Assembly: GCA_036273675.1 (NCBI GenBank)
Contig: DASUHD010000110.1
Coordinates: 1-64,000, forward strand
Source of the DNA: DAHUXT01 sp036273675
GTDB lineage: Bacteria > Chloroflexota > Ktedonobacteria > Ktedonobacterales > JADMIN01
Direction of reading: 5' to 3'
DNA: 64,000 nucleotides
Shown here: positions 7,966-17,714 of the stretch, piece after piece
Numbering within the stretch: the stretch's first letter is position 1
Layout: each line of letters starts with the position of its first letter
The notes under the pieces: generated by a model
Databases searched by the model: none
What the model was told of the DNA's origin: nothing
Seen by the model: only the letters and a program-made list of their open reading frames with translations
Program-made: the position numbers and the translations under genes

Positions 7966-8715
7966 GTGGAAACGACCGAAAACCAGATCGCGGCACAGCG
8001 TCCAGCCGGAGTCGCCGCGCTCGAAGCCATTGACGTGCGCAAGTCACTTCCCCTGGGGCGCGAGCGTATCGACATTCTCAACGGTGTCAATCTTCGCATC
8101 AACCATGGCGAATTCGTGGCCATCGTCGGCCCATCCGGCTCCGGTAAATCCACATTGCTGGGCATCATAGCCGGGCTTGATAGCCCAACCAGTGGCCGAG
8201 TCTTGCTGGATGGCATCGACATCACCCGCATGGGGGAATCACAGCTCGCCAGCGTGCGCAATAGTAAGATCGGCATGGTCTATCAGGCATTCAACCTGAT
8301 TCCGACGCTCACCGCGCAGGAGAATGTCGAGATTCCGCTCTACGTCGGCAAGCATCCTGGCAAACCAGCCGACCGCGCACAGGAGTTGCTGCGGATGGTC
8401 GGGTTGGGGCACCGATTGCGAAACCGGCCGACGCAACTCTCTGGCGGCGAGCAGCAACGCGTGGCCGTCGCACGCGCGCTGGCGACTCAGCCAGCCATCG
8501 TCATCATGGACGAGCCAACCGGCAACCTCGATCAGAGAAACAGCGAGAATGTTCTGCAAATGATTCGGGATCTGCGCACGGCGACTGGCACTACCTTCAT
8601 CATCGCCACACATGACCCAAACGTTGCCGCCGCGGCCGACCGCTCCATCCGTATCATTGATGGATTGGTCGCTCCCGACGAGCCTCGGGCAGAGGCGCCA
8701 CAGACACTGGCCTGA
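7966..8715 (+). CDS. ABC transporter ATP-binding protein, MacB/LolD type
   Basis: A 249-residue ATPase with Walker A GPSGSGKST (residues 55-63), Q-loop in VYQAFNLIP, signature LSGGEQQRVAVARAL, Walker B VIMDEPTGNLD and the H-loop ATHD. This set and the short length match the LolD/MacB/FtsE group, which works with FtsX-like permeases in mechanotransmission rather than classic transport. The GTG start is preceded by GAGGAG with five bases between. The permease gene follows at once, so this is a two-gene operon. The likely job is export of a lipoprotein, peptide or drug, or control of a cell-wall enzyme; the substrate is unknown. Confidence 0.93.
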   Translation: METTENQIAAQRPAGVAALEAIDVRKSLPLGRERIDILNGVNLRINHGEFVAIVGPSGSGKSTLLGIIAGLDSPTSGRVLLDGIDITRMGESQLASVRNSKIGMVYQAFNLIPTLTAQENVEIPLYVGKHPGKPADRAQELLRMVGLGHRLRNRPTQLSGGEQQRVAVARALATQPAIVIMDEPTGNLDQRNSENVLQMIRDLRTATGTTFIIATHDPNVAAAADRSIRIIDGLVAPDEPRAEAPQTLA

Positions 8716-8781
8716 TACTGACGAGCATGCAGATCCGTGCGGTCGCTTCGCGCCGTGCGATTGATAGAGGAGTCTGTCGGC

Positions 8782-11520
8782 ATGAAAGCCGGATTTTACT
8801 GGAGATACGCGACCCGGTCGCTCCTGCGCGGCGGTCAACGCACGTTGCTGGCGATCTTTTGCGTTGCCGTGGGGGTGATGGCGATTGTCTCGCTACAGCT
8901 CGTCGGCAATATGGTGAACAACGGCCTGACGGCCAACGTCCGTGAGGGGAACGGCGGCGATATCTCGGTACGCAGCGATGTCGTGCCGATTAGCGCGCAG
9001 CAACTCAAATCGTTCGATACACTCCTCTCTGACGGTACCATCACCGACTACACCGCCGTTGCCTCGCAAATGGTGCAGGGCAATGACAAAGATGGCACAA
9101 CCGACTACTTCACCTTGCGCGCCGTTGATCCCCAGAAGTTCCCGCTGGCGGGCGCTCCCGCATTCAAGGATCCCAGTGATGGCTCATTCTCATCTCTGCT
9201 CACGGGGGATAGCGCCGTTGTCACACAGAAGTGGCTCGACCAGACGGGATATCACAAGGGCGATAGCGTCTCGATGCGCACGACCGACGGGCGTTCGCTC
9301 CATGTGACGATTGATGGAGTTTTGTTCGACGCGGGAGCCTTCCAGCGCCCACAGATTCTCGTCTCCCTGGATACATTCGCCGCGGCGCCGAGCAGTTCCG
9401 GATTGCCCGTTAGCTATAGCGTCGTTTATGTGATGGTGCCTGGCCATACCGACGCCAACGCGGCGACGGCCAAGAAGGCCATTGAAACGAACCTGCCCCA
9501 GGCGACCGTCACGACCACCAAGGACGCTCTGGCAAACAATGAGAACAATGTCCAGAGCATCCGCAACTTCCTGCGCATCGTCGGACTGCTGGCGCTGCTC
9601 ATCGGTGGCATTGGCATCGTCAACACCATGCAGGTGCTGCTGCGCCGCCGCCAGCTTGAAATTGCTATGCTCAAGACGGCGGGATACCGGCGCGGTAATC
9701 TCTACGTCATGTTCGGGCTTGAGGCCGGAGTCCTCGGCGTCCTTGGCGGCGCGTTGGGCGCTGCCATTGGCGTCGGCGTTAGCTTTCTGGTGAAGGGTCT
9801 GGTTGAGCGCGCCTTCTTCATCAACCTGCCTGCATCGATTGACCCATTCACCGTTGCCTCAGGTGTTGCCATCGGTTTCTTTACTGCGTTGATCTTCGGG
9901 CTTATGCCCATCGTCCAGGCAAGTGAGATTCGCCCGCTGGCGGTGCTGCGCGGCCTGGCGGAAGGCTCACGCGTTGGGAGCGTTCTGCTGACCATCGGCC
10001 TCTCCGTGCTGCTGGTAGGCATGTTTTTCGCGCTCTCCCTTGTCGTCCTTGGCGACCTCGGGCTGACAGTGTTGGCCGTCGTGATAACCGGCGCGCTCCT
10101 GGTGCTGCTGAGCCTATTCTTCACACTGGTCGTCCTAGTCATCAGCAAGCTTCCCGTTCCAGATGGATTCCCGTGGTGGTACGTGTTGATCGTGGTGGCG
10201 GGACTGCTGGTTGCTGCTGGCATCACCTGGCTCGCTCCTGGATTCGGCGTGCTGCTGCTGATAGTCGCGGCGTTTGGCTTCGTCCTGGTGTTGCTGCCGC
10301 GCACCTGGAAGTCCAACGTCAAGATGGCGATTCGCAACATCGGTCGCCAGCGCGCGCGCACCGTGACGACGCTCATCGCGCTCTTTATTGGCGTCTTTGC
10401 GATTGGGATCATCCTGGTGCTCGGCCAGAACATCAAGGACCAGATCAACCAGGCGCTATTGACGAACTCCCGGTACAACTCCTTTGTGCTAGCAGGTGCG
10501 ACGAATAGGGCGCAGGTTGAGCAGACGCTGAAAGGCGTCTCAGGCATACAGGCCCAGCAGGAGAACAGTATTGCCCAGGGGCTGCCGATCTCGGTCAACG
10601 GTGTGCCGATGGCCACGGTTGTGAAGGATGCTGGTCGCGGTGGCCCGAACAACATCGGCAAGGAGGGCGCTTACGCGTTCCTCAGCGGTGTCCAGGGATT
10701 TGATCTCAGCCAGGGCGCGCTTCCACAGACAACCATCGTTGCTGGCCATCTCGATCACGGCGCCAAAGGCCGTAACCTCACGCCCGCCGACGCGGGAACG
10801 TCGAATGTCATCATGCCGCAGTCGGCCTCGCTTGCGCCGCTGAATCTGAAGCTGAACGACACCTTCGTTGTCGCGGATCAGCTGGGCAAGACGACAGTGA
10901 CATTTACCGTCGTTGGTTTCTATAGCGACCTCGACAGCTCGTTTGGCACCGTCTGGACCGATAGCAGTCAGGCATTTACGCTCTCGGGTGGCAAGCCGCT
11001 CTATCTCTTCCAACTAAAGTTTGACCCGACGCAGGCCGACCAGAAACTGCATGAGATCCAGAAGGCCGTGCCTGACGTGCAGACCTTCAGCTTCGTCGAG
11101 CTGCTGCTGCTGATCAACACCCTGCTCAACAACCTGATCATCATGCTGACGGCGATTGCCTCGCTTGCCATGATCGCTGGCATCATCATCATCGCGAATG
11201 CGGTGGCGCTGGCGATGCTGGAGCGGCGACGCGAATTGGGCATCCTCAAGTCCGTGGGTTTTACCAGTCGCAGCGTACTTGGCGAGGTGCTGCTCGAAAA
11301 TGGCATGGTTGGATTCACCGGAGCCCTGCTCGCGATGCTTCTGGTGACGCTGGCTACGACGATTTTGAGCAAGGCTGTTTTCAATTCGCCATTCGGCGTC
11401 GCGACTCCGCTAGTGCTAGGAATCGTCCTGGCTACCGCCGCTGTCTGTATGGCCGTTGCGGGCTTCGTCGCCTGGGGCGCTACACGTGTCCGTCCACTCG
11501 AAGTTTTGCGCTACGAATAG
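8782..11520 (+). CDS. ABC transporter permease with two FtsX domains
   Basis: A 912-residue membrane protein, partner of the preceding ATPase. It starts with a membrane helix (LLAIFCVAVGVMAIVSLQL) and a first MacB-like extracytoplasmic domain. An FtsX core of three helices follows (IVGLLALLIGGIGIVNTMQ onward, with the coupling stretch LRRRQLEIAMLKTAG). A cluster of extra helices comes next, then a second extracytoplasmic domain, and a second FtsX core (ITLTA-type helices, then LERRRELGILKSVGF). The duplicated layout matches long single-chain MacB/YtrF/LolCE-like permeases. The ATG at 8782 has GAGGAG nine bases upstream and is chosen over the GTG at 8737. A terminator follows. Confidence 0.9.
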   Translation: MKAGFYWRYATRSLLRGGQRTLLAIFCVAVGVMAIVSLQLVGNMVNNGLTANVREGNGGDISVRSDVVPISAQQLKSFDTLLSDGTITDYTAVASQMVQGNDKDGTTDYFTLRAVDPQKFPLAGAPAFKDPSDGSFSSLLTGDSAVVTQKWLDQTGYHKGDSVSMRTTDGRSLHVTIDGVLFDAGAFQRPQILVSLDTFAAAPSSSGLPVSYSVVYVMVPGHTDANAATAKKAIETNLPQATVTTTKDALANNENNVQSIRNFLRIVGLLALLIGGIGIVNTMQVLLRRRQLEIAMLKTAGYRRGNLYVMFGLEAGVLGVLGGALGAAIGVGVSFLVKGLVERAFFINLPASIDPFTVASGVAIGFFTALIFGLMPIVQASEIRPLAVLRGLAEGSRVGSVLLTIGLSVLLVGMFFALSLVVLGDLGLTVLAVVITGALLVLLSLFFTLVVLVISKLPVPDGFPWWYVLIVVAGLLVAAGITWLAPGFGVLLLIVAAFGFVLVLLPRTWKSNVKMAIRNIGRQRARTVTTLIALFIGVFAIGIILVLGQNIKDQINQALLTNSRYNSFVLAGATNRAQVEQTLKGVSGIQAQQENSIAQGLPISVNGVPMATVVKDAGRGGPNNIGKEGAYAFLSGVQGFDLSQGALPQTTIVAGHLDHGAKGRNLTPADAGTSNVIMPQSASLAPLNLKLNDTFVVADQLGKTTVTFTVVGFYSDLDSSFGTVWTDSSQAFTLSGGKPLYLFQLKFDPTQADQKLHEIQKAVPDVQTFSFVELLLLINTLLNNLIIMLTAIASLAMIAGIIIIANAVALAMLERRRELGILKSVGFTSRSVLGEVLLENGMVGFTGALLAMLLVTLATTILSKAVFNSPFGVATPLVLGIVLATAAVCMAVAGFVAWGATRVRPLEVLRYE

Positions 11521-11549
11521 CAGCGAATAGCGCCAGCGTGCATGCAATC

Positions 11550-11584
11550 ACCTCCTCTTGCTTTCGGGCAGGAGGAGGTTTCTT
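11550..11584. terminator. Bidirectional terminator between permease and PHP genes
   Basis: ACCTCCTCTTGC pairs with GCAGGAGGAGGT (one mismatch) around a short loop, followed by T-rich sequence. The convergent PHP gene ends at 11583, so the hairpin can serve both directions. Confidence 0.75.
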
Positions 11585-12404
11585 ATTGGACGATCACACC
11601 ACAACGCGCCAACAACTCACTGCACGTCGAGGCTGGATAGGCGATTGGCAGCCGCTGTTCGGGGCCGTGCGAATCGGAGCCAGCGCTGACCAACAGCCCG
11701 CGCTCATGTGCAAACGCACTGTAGGCCGCAACCTGGTCTTCGCTGTAGGTAGGATAGCGCGCCTCGATGCCATCGAGCGGCACATCAGCCAACATCTCTG
11801 AAAGCAGTGGAATGTCATAGCGGTGAAGCTCTCCGCCACCACGCCCTGGATGCGCCAATATCGCCAGCACGTCACCAGCGTGAGCAGCCGCGACCGCCTT
11901 GGCCAGCGGCACACTGATCGAGCGATAGCCCGCGTCGGCAATCATCCGCAGAGCGTCATCGAGTGACGTCGCAAAGCCGTGGGACTGTAGCAAGCGCGCA
12001 TTATCAATCGGCCGCGTTGGCGAACTACTCTGTGGCGCGAAACGATACCCCTTGCGCATCAGTTCTTCATAAACGGCCTGCGTGTTGGCTAACTGGCTGG
12101 CCATGGTGGCACGCGCCATCTTGTCCAGCGTATCACCGCGAAACGCGGCAGCGTAGCAGAGCAGGTGGGCGCTTTTCCCGCGCCAGTTTGTCGTCATCTC
12201 CACGCCCGGCAGCACATAGACACCGTGTTCGTCGCCGAGCGCGCGCAACTCGTCAAGATGCTCCATTGAATCGTGGTCAGTAATCGAGACGAGCCGGAAA
12301 TGTTCCCGCGCAAGGTGCTCGAAGAGATTGCCAGGCTGCCACTGGCCATCGCTATAGATGGTGTGAATCTGCAAATCGATGCGGTCATTCGCCCCCAGAA
12401 TCAT
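11583..12404 (-). CDS. PHP-domain metal-dependent phosphoesterase
   Basis: A 273-residue stand-alone PHP domain. The metal-binding motifs are visible: DLQIHTIYSDG near residues 10-20, ITDHDS about 20 residues later, a central VLPGVEM with its Glu, ILAHPGRGG, and SAGSDSHGP at the C-terminus. This matches the YciV/RNase AM-like group, which hydrolyses 3',5'-bisphosphates or short RNA ends. It overlaps the upstream glycosyltransferase by four bases (ATGA) and is the last gene of the exopolysaccharide operon. Whether it acts on a polymer precursor, or as a phosphatase like Wzb/CpsB, is open; CpsB enzymes are also PHP proteins. Confidence 0.82.
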   Translation of the reverse strand: MILGANDRIDLQIHTIYSDGQWQPGNLFEHLAREHFRLVSITDHDSMEHLDELRALGDEHGVYVLPGVEMTTNWRGKSAHLLCYAAAFRGDTLDKMARATMASQLANTQAVYEELMRKGYRFAPQSSSPTRPIDNARLLQSHGFATSLDDALRMIADAGYRSISVPLAKAVAAAHAGDVLAILAHPGRGGGELHRYDIPLLSEMLADVPLDGIEARYPTYSEDQVAAYSAFAHERGLLVSAGSDSHGPEQRLPIAYPASTCSELLARCGVIVQ

Positions 12405-13522
12405 CTGCGCGCCTCCCGATTGCCAAGCGCCTCATGGTAGACCGCGACCGTCTTCCGCGCTACCTGCTCCTGCGTAAACCGCTCCAGCGCCCTGGCGCGA
12501 CCAGCGCGCGAGAACCGCTCGCGCATCGCGGCGTCATTCGCCAATCGCAGCAGACCAACCCGCAAGGCCTCGACATCTCCTTCTGGCACAATCATGCCCG
12601 CAGCGCCAATGACGTGAGGTATCTCCCCGGAATCCGAGCCAATCACAGGAATACCGCAGGCCATCGCTTCGATGAACACCCGCCCAAACTGCTCTTTCCA
12701 GTTCGGCTGCGTCAACGATGGAGCCGCCAACACGTCCATATCTGCCAGCGCTTGTGGAACCTCGGCAGTAGAAATCGCAGGCACAAAGTCGACCCGTTCC
12801 GCGACGCCCTGTTCGCTGGCGATGCGCCGGAGCACATGCTCATCTGGCCCGCTGCCAACCAGCCTTAGCCGACAATGTTCTGGCATCCCGTGCAGCGCCT
12901 CTATGAGCAGGCCAACACCTTTACACAAGACCAGTCGCCCTAGATATCCAATGACGAACCTGTCGGTTGAGGACGAGCGCGGCAAAGGTCGGTAGATTTC
13001 GGGATCAACACCATGTACAGAAAAGATGGCGATTGGCCTGCTATATCCTTTGCGGCGCAACACATTGGCGGCGTCGGCGTTGCCAGCGATGATCGCGGCG
13101 GCATGGCGATGGTTATAACGTTCTATCCAGGCGTACGGCGCTGGATAGGTGCGGTACAGATTCTGCCACGAAACGAAGACCGTGCGAGCGCCGACCGCGT
13201 CCGCTAGCCGCTGCGCCTGCGCGCCAGCGGGGTTATATGGCTCCTCGTCGATATGCAGCACGTCGGGGCGCTGTCTGCGGACAATCGCGCCAAGTTCAGG
13301 ATAGAAGTAGAAGTGATATTGACCGTTGAAGACAACCGGCGTTTTGCGTACCTGGTAGCCTTCAACGAAGCGCGGAATAAAAGGCAGGCGACGCCCATCA
13401 TCGGAGCGCCAGAATGGCGGGGTGACCAGCGTCAGCTCGATTTCAGGCTGGCGGGCAATCCATTCGAGCTGTCGTTGCGCGGTCTCTGCTACAAAGGTCT
13501 TGGAGACAATGACAACGCGCAT
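12401..13522 (-). CDS. Glycosyltransferase, GT4 family
   Basis: A 373-residue GT-B enzyme. The N-terminal domain begins MRVVIVSKTF; the C-terminal domain has the nucleotide-sugar block VIGYLGRLVLCKG and the E-x7-E motif region FIEAMACGIPVIGSDSGEIP, typical of retaining GT4 transferases (PF00534). No signal peptide or membrane helix, so it acts at the inner face of the membrane. It starts six bases after the upstream GT4 gene ends and overlaps the PHP gene downstream. The probable role is adding a sugar to a lipid-linked polysaccharide repeat; donor and acceptor are unknown. Confidence 0.9.
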   Translation of the reverse strand: MRVVIVSKTFVAETAQRQLEWIARQPEIELTLVTPPFWRSDDGRRLPFIPRFVEGYQVRKTPVVFNGQYHFYFYPELGAIVRRQRPDVLHIDEEPYNPAGAQAQRLADAVGARTVFVSWQNLYRTYPAPYAWIERYNHRHAAAIIAGNADAANVLRRKGYSRPIAIFSVHGVDPEIYRPLPRSSSTDRFVIGYLGRLVLCKGVGLLIEALHGMPEHCRLRLVGSGPDEHVLRRIASEQGVAERVDFVPAISTAEVPQALADMDVLAAPSLTQPNWKEQFGRVFIEAMACGIPVIGSDSGEIPHVIGAAGMIVPEGDVEALRVGLLRLANDAAMRERFSRAGRARALERFTQEQVARKTVAVYHEALGNREARR

Positions 13523-13528
13523 GATCGC

Positions 13529-14692
13529 CTATTCCCTTGTTGTGCCAGTCACTTCAGCGTAGAGCGCACTCGTTTCCGCTGCCACTTGCTCCCAGTTGAA
13601 CTGGCGAACGTGCGCTAGACCACGCGCTCGCAGGTCATCGCGATGCTCGCGTGATGTGAGCACCCGCAGGATCGCGGCCCCGAGCCGGTCGGTGTCCATT
13701 GGATCGACCTGTACCCCCGCGCTTCCGACCACTTCTGGCAGTGACGTGCGATTCGAGCAGACCACTGGCGCGCCACACGCCATCGCTTCGAGCGGCGTCA
13801 AGCCAAAGCCTTCATAGATCGAGGTGAAGGCGAAACATGAGGCGGCGCTATAGACGGCTGGCAAATCCTCCTCATCGACAGGCATACAGACAACATTCTC
13901 GTCAACCTCGAACATTGAGGCGAGAGAGCGCCAGTCAGGGTAGAGCGGGCTGCCAAGCCGGTCAGGGTCGCCAGCGATAAAAAGCTGGAGGTCAGGGTTC
14001 TGCATCTCATGGAAGACGGCGGCAAAAGCGCCCACAAGCGATTTGATATTCTTCCGCGCATCAAGCCCACCGACATTGAGCACAAACGTGTCACTGAGAC
14101 CGTACTTCTCGCGGACCTCCATTAGCCGACGCGCGTCCAGCACTCGGCGATACTGCGGCGAGACCGCCTCGCTGATTACCCGTACGCGATCTTCTGGAAC
14201 GCCGAGAACTTCCATGATATCGCGTTTCGAGAATTCCGAGACGGCAATCAACATATCGGCGCGCTTGGCGGCATCCGAGACAAGCCTTATGTATGCCTGA
14301 GCTGTAGGCGAAGCATGATAAACTGGCAACTGCAAATTGATGACGTCGTGAATTGTGACCACTATGGGGATGCGTAGCCCGCGCCGCGGTGGCGCGAAGT
14401 AGGGGACGTGCATCACGCGCGCGCCGCGTTGTTTAGCGGCGTGTGGAAAGGTATGTTGTTCCCAGATGAGCTTGGCGACATTCTCACCAGCATGTCGCAG
14501 CCGTCCAGGAGGTAACGCCTCCCACTGAAACGTCGAGGGCGTCTCGGGGACATTTTTCACGTCAGCCGGGCTGAGTATCAAATACTCATTAATCCCATCC
14601 ACACGCCCGAGCGCGCTCAAGAGGTTGGTGATATAGCGCCCGGTACCAGTGAATGGCTCCTGTAGAGGGAGCGCGCTGAACGCGACACGCAT
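13529..14692 (-). CDS. Glycosyltransferase, GT4 family
   Basis: A 387-residue GT4 enzyme. The N-terminal domain has the FTGTGRYITNLL glycine loop. The C-terminal domain has VLNVGGLDARKN, the donor site FEGFGLTPLEAMACGAPVVC and the following SLPEVVGSAG. This form is common in mannosyl- and rhamnosyltransferases of capsule clusters. The ATG at 14692 is used (MRVAFSALPL) because the frame upstream to 14815 has no family match and a GGGGAT sequence lies just before it. It is 100 bases downstream of the O-antigen-ligase-like gene and close to the next GT4 gene. Confidence 0.88.
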   Translation of the reverse strand: MRVAFSALPLQEPFTGTGRYITNLLSALGRVDGINEYLILSPADVKNVPETPSTFQWEALPPGRLRHAGENVAKLIWEQHTFPHAAKQRGARVMHVPYFAPPRRGLRIPIVVTIHDVINLQLPVYHASPTAQAYIRLVSDAAKRADMLIAVSEFSKRDIMEVLGVPEDRVRVISEAVSPQYRRVLDARRLMEVREKYGLSDTFVLNVGGLDARKNIKSLVGAFAAVFHEMQNPDLQLFIAGDPDRLGSPLYPDWRSLASMFEVDENVVCMPVDEEDLPAVYSAASCFAFTSIYEGFGLTPLEAMACGAPVVCSNRTSLPEVVGSAGVQVDPMDTDRLGAAILRVLTSREHRDDLRARGLAHVRQFNWEQVAAETSALYAEVTGTTRE

Positions 14693-14792
14693 CGTCGAAT
14701 ATCCCCGATTCCCAGCCTTATGGTCTGTCTTCATCCCTACCAGCGGCGACTTGCATTTCAAGCATAACACAAACCCCGGTGGCCGAGGCCTA

Positions 14793-16256
14793 TCAAGACA
14801 ACTGCCGTGCAGCATTCATGCGTAGAAGCGCGATCAGGCAACCAAAGGTGAGCGCGAACTGCAATTCCATCGCATGCACGAAGAGATCATCGGTGAGGTT
14901 GTGGACCGCCAGCGCCACGACGGCGCCAAACAGCCCCAGCGCGATTGCTCGTTGCGAGCTTGGTAGGGCGCCGGATAGACGTGTGTGGCGCACGACATAC
15001 CACCCCAGGTAGAGTGTGGCGACTGTGAGCGCCAGGAAGGCGACGAACCCAAGTATACCCGTCTCCGCGGCGGCATTGATGTAATAGTTGTGCGCGTGGC
15101 CAAGCGCATCGGGCCAGTCGGCCAGAGCATACCCGGCATAGGCTGCGTCGTAGTTGCCCGCTCCCACGCCCAGGATAGGATGGGCCGCGAACATGCGGAG
15201 ACCAGCAATCCAGTGCGCCAGGCGCTCGACCGTGGAGAAGTTGGCGCTGGTCACCGTACCGTTGAGCGCGTCGGAGATGCGCAACTGCCCAAGTGTCACC
15301 TGCTGAACCTGCATGGGGACGAGGTTCGTAAGCCAGCCCATCGCAATCAGCGGAATGCTCACTGCGGCAATGATAGCCACCAGTCGCTCGCGTCGCCATC
15401 CCACAGTCCCCATCACGATCAGCGCTACCAGCAGCCCTAGCAGCGCCCCACGCGAACCGGCCAGCGCCTGCGCGCCCAGCAGCAACACGCCCGCGCCCAA
15501 CGCCAGGAATCGTTCGCGGAAATCACCTCCGAGGAGGGCCAGCGCCAGCGCCAGCAGCAGCCCAAAATTGAGGAAGCCACCAAAGGGATTGGGCTGCGCG
15601 AACGTGCCATAGACGCGCAGATCCTCACCACCAGGGCCAGCCTGCCCGGTCGCCATCGCCCACTGCGCATAGCCAAGCAGCGCTTCAGCAGTCGCCGCGC
15701 CGATGGTTGCCCATACCACGGCATACACACGCCATTCTGTGCGCAGATAGCTGGCGGAGAGCGCCACCACCACCAGCGTCTCGCTCCACTTGATGATCTC
15801 TTTGAGCGCGGCTACCCGATCCGCAGCGACGAGCATCGAGAGACAGACCACCACCAGATAGGCGGCTAGGGCCAGACATACGGCAATCTGCGTGCGTTCA
15901 CTCTGCGAGGCCGCACGCCATCGGTTTATGTAGGAGCCTGATTGCATGTGACGGAGGTTGTGACGGTGATCCATGAGCCAGCGGACGGAGAGCGCCCCGA
16001 CTAGCAGGTCGGTAGGGCCAATGTTGACATGCAGCACCGATATCGAGGCTAGCGACCCGAAGGCAATGGCAAACGGCAGAAGCAGGAAAGCGCTCATTGG
16101 TTCGAGGATGACCAGAGCCACAATGCCACTGCCCGCGACCAGCAACAGCGCCACCATGTCTGACAGCGCCACAACGGTAACCGCCAGCAGCAGTGACAAC
16201 ATTCCGGACATGATGACATGGGTTGCCATCCGCCACGAGAACGTGCCTCGCATCAT
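14793..16256 (-). CDS. O-antigen ligase/polymerase-like membrane protein
   Basis: A 487-residue polytopic protein with about a dozen hydrophobic segments. A large loop carries the RGALLGLL segment and, near residue 360, a stretch HPILGVGAGNYDAAYAGYA followed by LGHAHNYYINAAAETGILG. That H-x-H-N-x-Y...E-x-G-x-x-G pattern is typical of Wzy_C/O-antigen ligase (WaaL-like) proteins, which join or polymerise lipid-linked glycans on the outer face. Its ATG overlaps the stop of the epimerase gene by one base (TAATG), showing tight coupling. Whether it ligates or polymerises cannot be told from sequence. Confidence 0.85.
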   Translation of the reverse strand: MMRGTFSWRMATHVIMSGMLSLLLAVTVVALSDMVALLLVAGSGIVALVILEPMSAFLLLPFAIAFGSLASISVLHVNIGPTDLLVGALSVRWLMDHRHNLRHMQSGSYINRWRAASQSERTQIAVCLALAAYLVVVCLSMLVAADRVAALKEIIKWSETLVVVALSASYLRTEWRVYAVVWATIGAATAEALLGYAQWAMATGQAGPGGEDLRVYGTFAQPNPFGGFLNFGLLLALALALLGGDFRERFLALGAGVLLLGAQALAGSRGALLGLLVALIVMGTVGWRRERLVAIIAAVSIPLIAMGWLTNLVPMQVQQVTLGQLRISDALNGTVTSANFSTVERLAHWIAGLRMFAAHPILGVGAGNYDAAYAGYALADWPDALGHAHNYYINAAAETGILGFVAFLALTVATLYLGWYVVRHTRLSGALPSSQRAIALGLFGAVVALAVHNLTDDLFVHAMELQFALTFGCLIALLRMNAARQLS

Positions 16257-17236
16257 TAGCTGTCGACACTGGCCGAGATGGTCACTCCATCGCGCTCCCG
16301 CTCGCGCCGGAACCACTCGATGGTGCGCGTCAGGCCAGTCCGGGGATCGACCGTCGGCTCCCAGTCGAGCATCCGCTTCGCCTTCTCAATATCAGGACGC
16401 CGCCGCTCAGGATCATCCTTCCGCTTTTCCTCGAAGATCAGCTCCGATGTCGAATCGCACAATTCTCTAATGAGTTGCGCCCATTCAAGGATCGTATGTT
16501 CATCGGGATTGCCCAGGTTGAAGACCTGGGCAGTAGCGCCATCGGTAAACATCGCGCTCATCAAACCACGCACCAGATCATCGACGTAGCAGATACTGCG
16601 CGTCTGCTGTCCGGTTCCATGGATAACAATTGGCTCATTTGAGAGCGCCCACATGATGAAGTTGGGAATCATACGGCCATCGTTGAGTTGATTGTGGGGT
16701 CCATAGGTGTTGAAAATGCGGGCGATACGCGCATCAACACCATGCTGGCGATGAAACTCCATCGTGATCGTCTCGCCCAGACGCTTGGCCTCGTCATAGC
16801 AGGCGCGCACTCCGATAGGGTTGACATTACCCCAGTATTCCTCGCGCTGCGGATGCTCGAGTGGATCGCCGTATGCCTCGGAGGTCGAGGCCATCAAGAA
16901 ACGCGCGTTGTTCGCGCGGGCCAGATCAAGCATACGCCATGTCCCCTCGGTGTTGACACGGATCGTCTCGAAGGGATAAGTCCAGTATCCAACCGGGCTG
17001 GCAGGGCTGGCAAGATGAAATACTGCGTCAACCGGAGCGTCTATATCCAGATCCAGCGGCTGCGTGACGTCTCGCTCCAGAAAGTGAAACCTGACATCAC
17101 CCTTCAACGAGCCGATATTGCGCTCGGAACCGGTCAGCAGGTTATCGATGCACCAAACCTCGTGATCTCCCTGGAGCAGCCGAGCGCACAAATGAGATCC
17201 TATCAGACCCGCTCCTCCGGTAACGACGACCTTCAA
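16256..17236 (-). CDS. NAD-dependent epimerase/decarboxylase, UDP-xylose synthase-like
   Basis: A 326-residue extended SDR. The NAD motif is VVTGGAGLIGSHL at the N-terminus, followed by CIDNLLTG and HLASPASP. The active site has STSEAYGDP and the Tyr-x3-Lys in RACYDEAKR, and the sequence has the GVRACYDEAKR and FNTYGPH blocks that mark UDP-glucuronate decarboxylases (UXS). The likely reaction is UDP-glucuronate to UDP-xylose, giving a donor for the GT4 enzymes downstream. The start is a TTG with GGGGAGG six bases upstream. First gene of the operon; a promoter is visible at 17310-17338. Confidence 0.88.
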   Translation of the reverse strand: MKVVVTGGAGLIGSHLCARLLQGDHEVWCIDNLLTGSERNIGSLKGDVRFHFLERDVTQPLDLDIDAPVDAVFHLASPASPVGYWTYPFETIRVNTEGTWRMLDLARANNARFLMASTSEAYGDPLEHPQREEYWGNVNPIGVRACYDEAKRLGETITMEFHRQHGVDARIARIFNTYGPHNQLNDGRMIPNFIMWALSNEPIVIHGTGQQTRSICYVDDLVRGLMSAMFTDGATAQVFNLGNPDEHTILEWAQLIRELCDSTSELIFEEKRKDDPERRRPDIEKAKRMLDWEPTVDPRTGLTRTIEWFRRERERDGVTISASVDS

Positions 17237-17309
17237 CAGAAACCTCCCCAGGACTGATTGGATATCAGCAATGGCGGTTCAAGCACCACCGCACATCGCG
17301 CTGTTCCTG

Positions 17310-17338
17310 ATTTTACCGCCTCGGCTGATTGAGCGCAA
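17310..17338 (-). promoter_or_regulatory. Putative promoter of the exopolysaccharide operon
   Basis: On the minus strand TTGCGC (17333-17338), a 17-base spacer and TAAAAT (17310-17315) form a reasonable sigma-70 promoter. The predicted start near 17303 leaves about 65 bases of leader before the TTG start codon. Confidence 0.5.
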
Positions 17339-17714
17339 CGTAGCACCCCTATATCGGCAAAACAGCGCTGCGTTGCTGTGTATGTAATGGGCGTTTAGAT
17401 GGCTGCCCGTGCCAAGCGCCATGCTACCTGTCGTTATCCCAGGGGAGGATCGTGGCCATGGTACTCCTGAGCCGCGATTGGCCAGAAATGCGCTCGACCG
17501 GTATACTTGTTGTCTTAGCAGGGACCGAACGGGCATACAGGATACCGCTATCGTTGCCTGTGCGTCTTATGTACTGAGATATTAGCCCGCGACGCCAGCA
17601 CGGACAGCGATATGTTCCGGCACAACTGCGGGCGCGTTGATGTGCATAACGCGCTACATCGCTCTCGTAGACTGGCCCTATTACTCGCATATACCCGCAT
17701 GGAGGAGTGGAATC
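17339..17714. other. Intergenic region upstream of the class A PBP gene
   Basis: About 375 bases with no supported gene. Short open frames on both strands have no family features or ribosome binding sites. No convincing promoter for the PBP gene was found; its ribosome binding site is at 17701-17707. Confidence 0.5.

Noticed and set aside
9702..10661. A 319-codon minus-strand frame inside the ABC permease gene.
   Set aside because: Ser/Thr/Pro-rich shadow of membrane-helix codons on the opposite strand.
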